Source of the DNA: Clostridia bacterium
GTDB lineage: Bacteria > Bacillota > Clostridia > Oscillospirales > CAG-272
Length of the DNA: 37,663 bases
Assembly: GCA_017935065.1 (NCBI GenBank)
Contig: JAGBIF010000047.1
Span: 1 to 37,663, forward strand
Reading direction: 5' to 3'
Shown: positions 1 to 8,824 of the stretch, in pieces
Position numbering within the stretch: the first letter of the stretch is position 1
Layout of the letters: each line of letters begins with the position of its first letter
The notes under the pieces: model-generated
The model's input: the letters and a program-made list of their open reading frames with translations, nothing else
Told to the model about the DNA's origin: nothing
Databases searched by the model: none
Made by a program: the position numbers and the translations under genes

Positions 1-2
1 TT

Positions 3-749
3 ACCGTAAACGGCAATACCTACGAGGGGCTTGTACCCGTAACGCTTGATGACGGTAAGTCCTACTACCGCATAGAGGTTCCTATGGCGGCGGCAGAAGC
101 GGCAGAGGATATAATCCTTTCCGTCACTCTCACGGTAGGCGTCGAGGAATTTACAGGCACCTACACTATGAGCATACCCAAGTATGCAAGGAAGTCAATC
201 GCAAATAGCGAAAGCGCCAAGGAGGTAACCCTCGTCAAGGACGTTCTCGCATACATCAGGGCGGCGTACGTATACTTCGGCTCGGAAAGCCTTGAGGCAG
301 TATGCAATGAAATCGACACCATCCTCGCGGGCTACATCTCGGACTTCGCGGCGGTAGAGGGTGAAACCAACATAACTGCAGGCCTCAAGGGTGTTATCAC
401 AGTCCTCGGAGCAAAGCCCTCCGTGCGCTTCATTCTTCCTGAGGGAATAAGCGCTGACGGCTACACCTTCACACAGGACAGCAGAACGCTAGGTTACACT
501 ACGGGCACCTACACCGAGGACGGCGTGGATTACGTCTATTGTGAGGTAGAGCTTTACGCCTACCAGATGATAGGCGAGATAGAGTACACCGACGGCACAA
601 ACAGCGGTAAGTACCATATCAACAGCTATTACAGCTTCGTAACCACCGACGACGCTCACAAGGACAACGCGGAGCTTATCTCGGTAGTAGAAAAGCTCTA
701 CAGCTACTGCAAGTCGGCAGATGCCTACAGAAGCTCTGTAACGAAGTAA
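3..749 (+). CDS. Surface/secreted protein, C-terminal part only (5' end outside window)
   Basis: The frame is open from base 3, so this is the 3' end of a longer gene; the first ATG at 84 is internal. The visible 248 residues end with a module that recurs in the two giant exported proteins at 4465-8820 and 8825-13162. It has a helical stretch (VLAYIRAAYVYFG), a beta-rich part containing PSVRF, a YHINSYYSFV segment and a final YSYCKSADAY helix. Unlike those paralogs, the protein stops right after this module and lacks the SGNH and discoidin-like domains. The module matches no family I can name. It probably acts outside the cell, by analogy with the paralogs that carry signal peptides. A small peptide gene follows 13 bases downstream and is probably co-transcribed. 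Confidence 0.8.
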   Translation, partial: TVNGNTYEGLVPVTLDDGKSYYRIEVPMAAAEAAEDIILSVTLTVGVEEFTGTYTMSIPKYARKSIANSESAKEVTLVKDVLAYIRAAYVYFGSESLEAVCNEIDTILAGYISDFAAVEGETNITAGLKGVITVLGAKPSVRFILPEGISADGYTFTQDSRTLGYTTGTYTEDGVDYVYCEVELYAYQMIGEIEYTDGTNSGKYHINSYYSFVTTDDAHKDNAELISVVEKLYSYCKSADAYRSSVTK

Positions 750-762
750 GGAGGAAGAAAAA

Positions 763-882
763 ATGAAGAAATACACAAATCCCGAGCTTGAGATACTCAA
801 TCTCTGTGACTGCGACATAATAACCTCGTCGCAGGGCACCGAAACTCCGACTTACGACGAAACCGACCCCGATTGGCACTAA
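763..882 (+). CDS. 39-residue peptide, 'MKKYTNPELE...DIITSS' type
   Basis: The 39-codon frame starts with ATG at 763 behind a very strong ribosome binding site (AGGAGG, 749-754, overlapping the upstream stop codon) and ends at TAA 880-882. The peptide begins MKKYTNPELEI, has a CDCDIITSS centre and an acidic, Thr/Pro-rich tail ending DPDWH. Short peptides of the form MKKY-x-P-E-x-E-I followed by D-I-I-T-x-S recur in Clostridia, in my recollection, and have no assigned function. The leader-like N-terminus and acidic tail would fit a modified or signalling peptide, but no maturation enzyme is visible nearby. Translational coupling to the upstream surface-protein gene is likely. A strong hairpin terminator follows at 917. 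Confidence 0.75.
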   Translation: MKKYTNPELEILNLCDCDIITSSQGTETPTYDETDPDWH

Positions 883-916
883 AATCCTATAAATGTAAAT
901 CAATATAGGCAAAACG

Positions 917-950
917 CGGGCTATCTCTTTCGAGATAGCCCGTTAAATTA
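917..950 (+). terminator. Hairpin terminator, probably bidirectional
   Basis: There is a perfect 11-bp stem (917-927 with 932-942) closing a TTTC loop. It is followed by TTAAATTA on the plus strand and CGTTTTG on the minus strand. It sits between the peptide gene and the convergent Sel1 gene, so it may serve both. The U-tract is weak on both sides. Confidence 0.65.
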
Positions 951-1038
951 TTTCATATCAATTCGCAATCTGCTTTTTTCACACTTAAAATATTATGCCT
1001 TTACAAATCAATTGTTTGGGATTTGGTTTTTAAGCTTT

Positions 1039-2838
1039 TTATATCCTCTTTATTATCTTTAAAAATTTCGATTTGTATTTTGCGCCGTCGTCGACGTAGC
1101 TGCCGTAGGCGGCGGAGCCTATTCTGGCTTTGTCGTACAGCTCGCTTGCGCGCTTGCGTGAGCATTCACAGCCAAGACCGAATTCGTACATAAGACCGAG
1201 GGTATATATTGACTTGGGGTAGCCTATATTCATACACGCGGCGAGGATGCGGTGCGCCTCGGTGAATTTCTTCATATATATAAGCTCGCAGGCGGTGGCG
1301 AAAAGGCCTCTCACAGCCTTGCTTCTGCGTCTGATATTAAGCTCGTAAAGAAGATTGCCTGCCTCGACGGTTCCGCCCTCGAGCGCGATTTTCAGATACC
1401 TTACCGCATCCCTGTATGAGAACTGCACGCCAAAGCCCTTTGCATAGCAAAGACCGAGCGAATACGCCGCCGCGCTATCCCCCTTACCGTATGCCTCACT
1501 GAAGAGGCGGAAGGCATCGCGGGGGCTTCTTTTCGTGCCAAAGCCGTACGCATAGCACTTTGCCAGCGCGCGGGGCGCCGAGGGATGACCGTAAAAGTGA
1601 GCTATAACCAGCGACTTGAAGGCCTCTCTTGCCTGTGACTGCGTTACCGCCTCTGCGCTCTCAAGCGTACCGACACCGCGCGTATAGAGCTCGTCTCGGT
1701 ATGCAAGTATTTCGTCGCGGCGGGTGATTGAGTCCTTGTCACCGACCTTAGCACCCTCCTCAAATATCGCGAGGGCAAGAGCTATATCGGGCACGCCGCT
1801 TTCGCTGTGCGCACCGCTGTAATATATGTTACCGACACGGCCGTATGCCGAATACGCGCCTGCCTTGACGGCAAGCTCGTAGTAGTAAAGCGCACGCTCT
1901 ACATCATAGCCGAACAGTCCGTCCTCCTTAAGGTAGGCGTCACCGAGATAGAGCGCGGCGCGTCCGCTTCCGTTCATCACCGCGGTCATAAGAATACCTA
2001 GCGCTTCCTTTGGATCGGCATCGGTACCGACACCCTCTGCCGTAAGTATGCCGAGGGTAGCCTGCGTGTCAAGATAGGACCTGTCTGCAAGGATTGAGAT
2101 TATCTTGTAGTAGGCGGTATCAAAGCCGTATGCCTGCGCCTCGACCGCAAGCGAATTGAGATATTCGTCATAGTCGGGGAAGGTTATCTCGTCGGGCAGC
2201 TCGCTTTTTACCGAGCGGAGCCTGTGCGCAAGCTTTATTGCCGAAAGCGGGGGAAGCTTGAATTTATCAAGATACCATTTTGCGTGTGCCTCGCTTTGGG
2301 GTACGCCGATACCGCCCTCATATCTTTTTGCCATTGATACGATAGAGGGCACGTCGTCTGCCGCCGCGGCAAGCGAGCAGTAGTAGGCGGAAATCTCGTC
2401 CTCGCCGACACTCTCAAAGTATTCCGCAAGGTCGGGATAGGCGTTGACACACTCAAGCACACCCGAGAACTTTAGAAAGAACGCGCCTGCTGCCTCGCTC
2501 GTTCTGCCTACGAGCCTTGAATAGCGGTAGGCGGAAAATGGGTCGTTCTTCTTTGCCGCCGAGAAGTAGAATTTCATAGCAAGGTCAAGGTCGCGCCTTG
2601 ATGAGTCGGTCCTTTCAAGGAAGCTTGCATACTCACGCTCGCTCTCGGTGTCACCCGCATATGCAAGAAGCTCTCTTGCCGTGAGCGCCTTGGGCTGATT
2701 TTTCTTATATATTGCAAGAGAGAGCGCCTCTCTTGCCGAGGCTATCTCATCCTCGGTAGGATGAAGCGTCGCGCCGCAGATAGGGCAGATGCCGCCGTTG
2801 AAATCCACATCGTGACGGCAGGAATTACATAGTACCAT
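1039..2838 (-). CDS. Zinc-ribbon plus Sel1-repeat (TPR-like) protein
   Basis: A 599-residue protein with no signal peptide. Residues 4-21 form a zinc ribbon with two CxxC pairs (CNSC and CPIC). The rest is alpha-helical and rich in Sel1-type repeats, recognisable from units such as ALGILTAEGVGT, ALAKCYAYGFGTKRSPRDA and SLGLCYAKGFGVQFSYRDA, which are about 36 residues each and densest from residue 260 to the C-terminus. Sel1 repeats are solenoid scaffolds for protein-protein contacts, so a cytoplasmic adaptor role is likely; the partner is unknown. The start is supported by GAGG five bases before ATG and by a TTGACA/TAAAAT promoter upstream. It is transcribed alone on the minus strand, divergent from the 65-residue membrane peptide gene. 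Confidence 0.85.
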   Translation of the reverse strand: MVLCNSCRHDVDFNGGICPICGATLHPTEDEIASAREALSLAIYKKNQPKALTARELLAYAGDTESEREYASFLERTDSSRRDLDLAMKFYFSAAKKNDPFSAYRYSRLVGRTSEAAGAFFLKFSGVLECVNAYPDLAEYFESVGEDEISAYYCSLAAAADDVPSIVSMAKRYEGGIGVPQSEAHAKWYLDKFKLPPLSAIKLAHRLRSVKSELPDEITFPDYDEYLNSLAVEAQAYGFDTAYYKIISILADRSYLDTQATLGILTAEGVGTDADPKEALGILMTAVMNGSGRAALYLGDAYLKEDGLFGYDVERALYYYELAVKAGAYSAYGRVGNIYYSGAHSESGVPDIALALAIFEEGAKVGDKDSITRRDEILAYRDELYTRGVGTLESAEAVTQSQAREAFKSLVIAHFYGHPSAPRALAKCYAYGFGTKRSPRDAFRLFSEAYGKGDSAAAYSLGLCYAKGFGVQFSYRDAVRYLKIALEGGTVEAGNLLYELNIRRRSKAVRGLFATACELIYMKKFTEAHRILAACMNIGYPKSIYTLGLMYEFGLGCECSRKRASELYDKARIGSAAYGSYVDDGAKYKSKFLKIIKRI

Positions 2839-2867
2839 AAAAACCTCGTAAAAAAATTACTGTATAT

Positions 2868-2896
2868 ATTTTATATTACAAAAGATAATTTGTCAA
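2868..2896 (-). promoter_or_regulatory. Promoter of the Sel1-repeat gene
   Basis: On the minus strand, TTGACA (2891-2896) and TAAAAT (2868-2873) are separated by 17 bases, about 30 bases before the start codon. Confidence 0.65.
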
Positions 2897-2962
2897 CTGT
2901 AATAATTGAGCCGTATGTCGGGAATAATCGAAGCAGAGCTTTTTTGTAAAGGAGTAGAGGAT

Positions 2963-3160
2963 ATGTTTAATAAAAGCGAAAAAAAGAAAAAGGGGCCTGC
3001 CGTAGCCATAGGCATCGCTACACTTGCCGTATACGGTGCTTACAGTATGGTAAGCAAAATCAAGGGAATGACAACCGATAAAATCTCGGGCCTTATGTGC
3101 AGAATGAAGAAAAAGAAGGGCGAGGGTGAGTGCGACTGCGAGAGCGAGGATTGTGATTAG
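2963..3160 (+). CDS. Small single-pass membrane protein with Cys/Asp/Glu-rich tail
   Basis: A 65-residue protein. I chose ATG 2963 over the upstream in-frame ATG 2906 because AAAGGAG lies eight bases before it. The lysine-rich N-terminus (KSEKKKKG) precedes a hydrophobic stretch (AVAIGIATLAVYGAY, residues about 12-28), then a basic KKKK patch and a tail ending GECDCESEDCD. The four cysteines among acids in the tail could bind metal or form disulfides. It resembles the small YtxH-like or general-stress membrane peptides of Bacillota only in architecture; I recognise no family. A terminator follows at 3244. Confidence 0.65.
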   Translation: MFNKSEKKKKGPAVAIGIATLAVYGAYSMVSKIKGMTTDKISGLMCRMKKKKGEGECDCESEDCD

Positions 3161-3243
3161 TGACTGGTGGCCTGCGGTTGGATGCGGGGCTTTAATTATT
3201 CATCATTCATTATATTAGCGGTTTGCGGACGTTTATTTGTTAA

Positions 3244-3276
3244 GCGCACCTCGGAAGATACGGGGTGCGCTTTTTG
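3244..3276 (+). terminator. Rho-independent terminator
   Basis: A 10-bp stem with one G-U pair (3244-3253 with 3261-3270) and loop GAAGATA, followed directly by TTTTTG. It ends the small membrane peptide transcript. The convergent M20 gene ends at 3287, so the stem may also act on the minus strand, although the U-tract is poor there. Confidence 0.75.
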
Positions 3277-3286
3277 TAAATATTAG

Positions 3287-4420
3287 TTAGCCTATCATAT
3301 TGTTTATGACGAAATTTACGAAGAAGTCCGAGCCTATTGTCATGGCGGATTCGTCTATATTGAAATGCTCGCTGTGCAGGGGATGGGTGATGCCGAGAGC
3401 CTCATTTTTGATGCCGAGGCGTATCATACACGAGGGGCAATATGTAGAAAAGTAGCCGAAGTCCTCGCCTATCATATCGGGGATCTTGTTTATAATTTTT
3501 TCCTCGTCGACGATCGTAAGAAGCGTCTCTCTTGCGCGCTCGGTAACCCCCTCGTCATTTATAACGAGAGGGTAGAGCTTTATCGGGAATACAAGACCCC
3601 TGCCGCCCGCTTCGTTTGCTACGCGGTCGACTATCTCGCGCATTTTTTTGTCAAAGGTGAAATACGCCGCGTTGCTCGTTGCTCTTACGGTACAGAACAT
3701 ACGGCATTTGTCGCAGACTATGTTATTCGTTTTGCCGCCCTCAACGGCGCCGCACCCGAAGATAAGCTCACCGCCCTCAAATTCATCTCTTGCACGGTTT
3801 ATCTCGTTATACGCCGTCATAGCCATTTTTATTGCATCGACACCCTCGCTCTGCCTTGCGACGTGCACGCTCTTTCCGTAAAAATCCAGATAAAAGCCGT
3901 AGCTTATCGCATTCTGCCTGCCCGAGGAAATTCCTACACAGCCCGCATCGTAGCTTGGGTCCACGTGAAGCGCTATTGCCATATCAACGCCCTCAAGCAC
4001 ACCCGCCTCTATCATAAGAAGCGCGCCCGAGGGGGTGTATTCCTCGGCAGACTGGAAAATTACCCTTACCTCACAGGTGAGCGTATCCTCAAGCTCCTTG
4101 AGCCGTCTTACCGTGTCAAGCGCTATTGCGGTATGCGCGTCGTGTCCGCATGCGTGCATTGCCCCCTCGTGCAAAGACTTATAGGGGATATCGTTCGCCT
4201 CGCTTATAGGCAGGGCGTCCATATCCGCGCGGATGGCAATCGTCCTGCCCGCATCTCTTTTGCCAAGATACGCGACGATAGAGGATTTGCCGTATTTTTC
4301 GGTATACGGAACCCCCATTCTGTCAAGCTCTGTCCTGACGAAGGCGAGGGTTTTGCCAAGGTCGAAGCCTATTTCGGGAATTTTGTGAAGCTCGCGCCTT
4401 GTGTTGACTAAATAGTCCAT
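3287..4420 (-). CDS. M20-family amidohydrolase (N-acyl amino acid/peptide hydrolase)
   Basis: A 377-residue cytoplasmic metallohydrolase of the M20D amidohydrolase type (IAA-amino-acid/hippurate hydrolase-like), which cleaves the amide of N-acylated amino acids. Family hallmarks visible are RRELHKIPEIGF at the N-terminus, the metal-site motifs RADMDALP (64-71) and HACGHDAH (89-96), SAEE (124-127) with the catalytic and metal-binding glutamates, LHVDP (151-155), and IGEDFGYF with a final HSEHFNID region near the C-terminus. The length is typical. The exact substrate cannot be read from sequence; such enzymes serve amino acid salvage or release of acyl groups. It lies 44 bases downstream of the giant protein gene at 4465 with no obvious terminator between, so read-through is possible. 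Its ribosome binding site is weak. Confidence 0.9.
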   Translation of the reverse strand: MDYLVNTRRELHKIPEIGFDLGKTLAFVRTELDRMGVPYTEKYGKSSIVAYLGKRDAGRTIAIRADMDALPISEANDIPYKSLHEGAMHACGHDAHTAIALDTVRRLKELEDTLTCEVRVIFQSAEEYTPSGALLMIEAGVLEGVDMAIALHVDPSYDAGCVGISSGRQNAISYGFYLDFYGKSVHVARQSEGVDAIKMAMTAYNEINRARDEFEGGELIFGCGAVEGGKTNNIVCDKCRMFCTVRATSNAAYFTFDKKMREIVDRVANEAGGRGLVFPIKLYPLVINDEGVTERARETLLTIVDEEKIINKIPDMIGEDFGYFSTYCPSCMIRLGIKNEALGITHPLHSEHFNIDESAMTIGSDFFVNFVINNMIG

Positions 4421-4464
4421 ATTATCGCCTGATTTCTTTTTTAAGATTTAGATTTGCGCCGAGG

Positions 4465-7400
4465 TCAATTCGTCTTACCGTATACGGCAATTTCCTGTAC
4501 ATTCAGGTCATAGGTCTTATTTGAAGCAGTCACGCCGTCTATAATTCCTATTCGTATGTACTGCGCGGTTATTCCGCCCGAGGCTGATTTCAGGTCGACT
4601 ATCGCCATAGCGCCTGTGGTGTTGCCGTCAGAGCCGCTCGGCACGCTCGCGGCAGTTGTGATAACCGAGCCTGATGAGGTATCGTAGCAGGCCCCGGGTA
4701 CTATCGACCAGGTCGCACCGTCATTTGAGGTGAATATCTCTATTGCCTGAGGCATACCCGCGGTAGTGTTCGCAAAAAAGGCGAGTGCCGTCATATTGAC
4801 CTGCTTGCCGAAGTTAAAGGTAACGAGACATTTAAACTGCTCAATGCTGTTTACCGTACCGTCAATAAAGTGCGTGTCACCTATGAAGTTTGATGAGGTG
4901 CGGTAGGCGGCATCGTTCTTCCACTTGCCGTCATTGATAACACCGACGCCGTTGGGCGCGGATGAAATACCTATTACCGAAAGACCGTATTTTATATCGG
5001 CAATATCCTTTTTCTGTGTCGCGGTGAGTGCCGCGCCCGATTCTGTCGAGTGCGTCTTTCCGCTACTGCCCTTAATACCGCTTGATATAAGCGTTGAGCC
5101 TGCGGGTATCTGTGTAAGGAATACGCTTGTCGCGCCCTCGCCCTTGCCCTCTGAGGTAGTCTTATATTTATCGGGGATCTTCAGCGGATTAAATACCGCA
5201 TCGTGCGCGGCGGTCTGAACGATACGCGCGGTTGCAGGATCAAGACCGAAGGTATAGGGGACACCTATCGGTGACCTTCCCGTAAGCGTTGCGAAGTGGC
5301 AGAGCGCCGATACGTAAGTGCCGAGCGCTGACGGATGGTTGTGGTCCTCGGCATAGACCTCTATGGAGGGATAATTCTTATAGATGTTATAAACGCCGAT
5401 GCCGCCTGGGGATTTGACATAGCCCGTTTCCTTGGCAATGGCATCGTAGACACCCGTCATAATAAAGGTCATTTCCTCAGAGCTTATGCCCGCGTCCGTG
5501 AGGGTGGCATGAGGCTGCTTTCTTGAAAACGGCTGGTAGATAATAGGTACAGCACCGCTGTCCTCAACTATCTTACCCATTTTCCTTATTCCGTCGTATA
5601 TAGTCTCGGGCTGTGTTACGGCGTATGGAGCAGAGCCTTGAAGAAATACGAAATCGTATCCGTTGTTGTTTATCGCATCCTGAGCGGCTTTTCCGTTTGT
5701 ATCGCTGTAATTTGCAAACTTAAGTAGCCAATATCCGCCTGCAGTTGACTTTTTGACGGTGTAGGAATAGCCCGCGGATGCGCAAATATCACTGAACACT
5801 GAGGGAAGATTGTTATTGTCGGTATGGCTGTTTCCTACGAAGAGGATATTAAGATTTTTGTCCTCTGACAGTCCCGTTGTGTATTCCTTTATTTCCTCAC
5901 CGCACGCACAGGTGCTTAATTTATATCCGCGCTCAAGATAGGTCGGCTCCTGTTCCTTGACGGTGTAAGAGTGAGTGTGGGGGATAGGCGAGGTGGTAAG
6001 CGCCTTGTAGGTGTCAGCACTCTTACAGTAGACATAAAAGCGCTCGACAAGGCTGACAAGCGCCGTCTTATTCGCGCCCGAATAAGTGTTTTTTACATAG
6101 TCAACATAAGAATTAATGTGATAGGTGCCCACGCTGACACCGCCGCGGTAAAGCTCAACGGCCTTTATCATACGGTGAGCATACAGCGTTATGTCGGAAT
6201 AATAAACGGTAGTGCCGTTTATGGGCTCGCCACCAACCTCGGCGCTTATCTGTGTACCCTCCGACCTGAAGGTGTGAGCGTCTCGCTCCGCGCGGCTTGC
6301 AAAGTAAAAGCGCACTCTCGGTGTCGCGTCAAGAATAAGCGTTGAGCCGATCAGACTGCCAATATCCGATGAGGCACCTGTCACTCTTTGGAACTCCCCT
6401 GATGTCCTATCACCGAGTATGTCCTCAACCCTTCGTGACACCTCTTCCTTGCCGTCGGAATTAAAATATTCGTACGCGCTGGCAATATAGGCGAGAATAT
6501 CTCTTGCCAGAGCCCTTTCCTTTTCGCTGATACCGCCTTCACTAAGCAGGCGCTCAGCATAGCTTAATACCGAAAAATCAAAAGTAAGACTTACGGGTGT
6601 GCCGTCAACGGTGAAGTTTGCGACAAGGGTAAGCGTGCGTGCCGCCTCTTTTGCGGGAAGGCTGACGCTTGCCGTATAGCAGCCGTTCTTAACGGTATTC
6701 CTGTTGACCGCCACACCGTCAAGCACAGCACCCGTCATATAGCTGTTTTCGGGAAGGTAGACGTTAAAAATAATATCAGAATGAAGAGTGATGCTCGAGC
6801 TTGGCGTGAAGGCGATTTTCGCCGTCTTACTGTCGGCAAGCGTGTATGCCGACAGGCCGCCATCCTCGCCCGCGCTCATAAACGCGCCGCTGCCCTTTTC
6901 TGTGGGAAGCGTCAAACTCGGGGCGGCGAGGGATTTCTTTTGTAAAAGGCGCGTACCGGTCTCGATGATGACCGACGAGCCGTTATTTTGGTTGACCGAA
7001 TACAGCGTGTAGCTCGTAAGTGCCCTCTCGCTTATAATTTTGCAGCTCGTAAGCCTGATATTTACACTTGAATTTACCGCCGTTTTATCGGTGTTTTGCG
7101 TGACTGTATCGTTTGCGTTAAATATGGTAGTGCCGCTTTTTGCGTGAGTGAGATCAAAGGTGCAGTCTGTGAACTTGAAATTAGTAACGCTGCGCTTATT
7201 GCCACTGCCCGCAAAAATTCCGTCCTGAAAGCTTCCCGTCATATTCGTGACGGTATTGCCCTTGGCGAAGGAAAATCTCACGTCCTTGAAGCTTACGTTG
7301 AAGGTTTTGTAGGAGGTGTCGGTTGCAAGGGAATATCCGCTGTCAGCCGCCTGGGAATAGGCCGACATACAGGCAATTCCGCCACTGCTGAGGAATACCT

Positions 7401-8820
7401 GGCCGCCGAAGATGTTGATGCTCTGCGTCCCCGTATTTTTCGCCTGAAGATTTAAAAAACCGCCTGATGCCGACGATATAACCGAGAAGCCGCCGAGGTC
7501 AATGTTCAGATTGCCCTTGATGTAGCTCGTGTTGGAATAGGGCGAGCTTACGGTTGCGTTTCGTCTTAAAAGCAGGGTTGTCGCGGTAGCGCCGTTCGTT
7601 TTGTACTCGTTGCTTACGGCATCTAACGCCGCCGTCATCGTGCTGTACGCGCCGACGAATTTTCCGTCGGAAAATACCGTGTAGGGGAAGGCCGTCGGGT
7701 AGGCGTAGCGTCGCGGTATAGTGCCGTATTTCGTGCTTTCGTTCTCACCGAGAGTGTAGTAGACGTTTTCATTGCTTGAACGGTTGTAGGTTATGCCGAA
7801 GGTGAGCGTCTTGCCGTTGGTAGCGGATTTGAAGCTGGTTGAAAAATCCGCGGGGTAGTCGCTCGCGGCGCGGTAGGGGAAGGAAAGGTCAAGGTAGGCG
7901 CCGCTTTCGTTCTTTTCATATATTACGCTGTCACCGTTTCCGTTGTCGCGCGGGAATGCGTAGCAGTCAAACGGCTCGTTTGTCGCGAGCTTGAGCTTCG
8001 CGCCCTTTATCGAAAGGGTGCCGTCTATTCTGTAGCCCGTATCCTTGAAGCTTACGATATTGATAAGCTTCGGCGCGGACCCTGAGCCCTTCGGGACATT
8101 TGTCACAAGGTCGATATAACAACTGTCAAGCGTTACCTTCGCTGTGATATTTCCGTTTTCGGATGAGGTAGCCTTTGCTATTACCTCGGTATTGGTAGCG
8201 CCCGAGGCATAGGTTATGCGAAGATTATAGAAATAAAAGTCAAAGTGCTTATCCTTACCGCCGTACCGCTCGTAGTCGCTCGCGGCACCGCTGTCGGTCT
8301 TGATGCTTAAATTGACAAGAGCCGAGCTTTGCGTGATAAAGCCGTTTCTTATCTCAAAATATCCGTCACCGTAGCTGTATTTCGCCTGCGCGTTGAATAT
8401 AGGCGCGGTCGTTGTAAGGGTATTTCCCATAAGGTCAATAACCACAGTGCCGCCTATCATAGAGGTGTTGTTGTAGCCCTGAGTGTTAGTATAATTCTTA
8501 CGCATAAGAATTACCGCCCTGTCGCTGGGGCTCATATCGTCTGTCCCGTTTTTGCAGATAGCGCCCTTCGCCGCTTGAATAGCGCCCGTAGCCGAGTCGG
8601 TGCTTGTCAGGTCGTTGTATCCGCCGACGAGTGTGTATTTTGTCTCGTTCGCAAGCCTTTTCAGCACCACGAAGGTGCTTGACGGGCAGGAGCTTATATC
8701 AATGGTCTGCCCGTCGTAGCTTACGGTAGCTACCGCTGAGGAGCTTATGGCAAAAATTCCTGCCGAAAGAGCTATGAGAAGCACTGCCGTAAGGCAAATA
8801 AATAAGTTTTTTCTTTTCAT
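4465..8820 (-). CDS. Giant exported protein: beta-helix-like repeats, SGNH hydrolase, discoidin-like C-terminus
   Basis: A 1451-residue protein with a signal peptide (MKRKNLFICLTAVLLIALS). Residues about 45-370 and 385-720 are two similar beta-rich halves. Each has an ILMR or LLLR strand, an N-T-S-x-I-x-G segment and an 'IDL.G' strand, suggesting right-handed beta-helices and an internal duplication. Residues about 745-945 match the module in the partial gene at 3-749. A short linker HTHSYTVKEQEPTY with a CACGEE turn (about 948-980) leads to an SGNH hydrolase domain: block I VGNSHTDNNN near 995, FVFLQGSAPYAV, and the catalytic Asp/His block DHNHPSALGTY near 1160. I judge it closest to the DUF4886-type SGNH family. 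The last 180 residues resemble an F5/8-type (discoidin) carbohydrate-binding domain (FTSNDGATWS, AQYIRIGI). It starts four bases after its paralog and is probably a cell-surface or secreted esterase acting on glycans. No LPXTG anchor is visible. Confidence 0.85.
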   Translation of the reverse strand: MKRKNLFICLTAVLLIALSAGIFAISSSAVATVSYDGQTIDISSCPSSTFVVLKRLANETKYTLVGGYNDLTSTDSATGAIQAAKGAICKNGTDDMSPSDRAVILMRKNYTNTQGYNNTSMIGGTVVIDLMGNTLTTTAPIFNAQAKYSYGDGYFEIRNGFITQSSALVNLSIKTDSGAASDYERYGGKDKHFDFYFYNLRITYASGATNTEVIAKATSSENGNITAKVTLDSCYIDLVTNVPKGSGSAPKLINIVSFKDTGYRIDGTLSIKGAKLKLATNEPFDCYAFPRDNGNGDSVIYEKNESGAYLDLSFPYRAASDYPADFSTSFKSATNGKTLTFGITYNRSSNENVYYTLGENESTKYGTIPRRYAYPTAFPYTVFSDGKFVGAYSTMTAALDAVSNEYKTNGATATTLLLRRNATVSSPYSNTSYIKGNLNIDLGGFSVISSASGGFLNLQAKNTGTQSINIFGGQVFLSSGGIACMSAYSQAADSGYSLATDTSYKTFNVSFKDVRFSFAKGNTVTNMTGSFQDGIFAGSGNKRSVTNFKFTDCTFDLTHAKSGTTIFNANDTVTQNTDKTAVNSSVNIRLTSCKIISERALTSYTLYSVNQNNGSSVIIETGTRLLQKKSLAAPSLTLPTEKGSGAFMSAGEDGGLSAYTLADSKTAKIAFTPSSSITLHSDIIFNVYLPENSYMTGAVLDGVAVNRNTVKNGCYTASVSLPAKEAARTLTLVANFTVDGTPVSLTFDFSVLSYAERLLSEGGISEKERALARDILAYIASAYEYFNSDGKEEVSRRVEDILGDRTSGEFQRVTGASSDIGSLIGSTLILDATPRVRFYFASRAERDAHTFRSEGTQISAEVGGEPINGTTVYYSDITLYAHRMIKAVELYRGGVSVGTYHINSYVDYVKNTYSGANKTALVSLVERFYVYCKSADTYKALTTSPIPHTHSYTVKEQEPTYLERGYKLSTCACGEEIKEYTTGLSEDKNLNILFVGNSHTDNNNLPSVFSDICASAGYSYTVKKSTAGGYWLLKFANYSDTNGKAAQDAINNNGYDFVFLQGSAPYAVTQPETIYDGIRKMGKIVEDSGAVPIIYQPFSRKQPHATLTDAGISSEEMTFIMTGVYDAIAKETGYVKSPGGIGVYNIYKNYPSIEVYAEDHNHPSALGTYVSALCHFATLTGRSPIGVPYTFGLDPATARIVQTAAHDAVFNPLKIPDKYKTTSEGKGEGATSVFLTQIPAGSTLISSGIKGSSGKTHSTESGAALTATQKKDIADIKYGLSVIGISSAPNGVGVINDGKWKNDAAYRTSSNFIGDTHFIDGTVNSIEQFKCLVTFNFGKQVNMTALAFFANTTAGMPQAIEIFTSNDGATWSIVPGACYDTSSGSVITTAASVPSGSDGNTTGAMAIVDLKSASGGITAQYIRIGIIDGVTASNKTYDLNVQEIAVYGKTN

Positions 8821-8824
8821 AATT

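Noticed and set aside
3365-4411. A 348-codon plus-strand frame opposite the M20 gene
   Set aside because: It lies wholly antisense to a clear enzyme gene, has no ribosome binding site, and its composition is that of a shadow of GC-biased codons.
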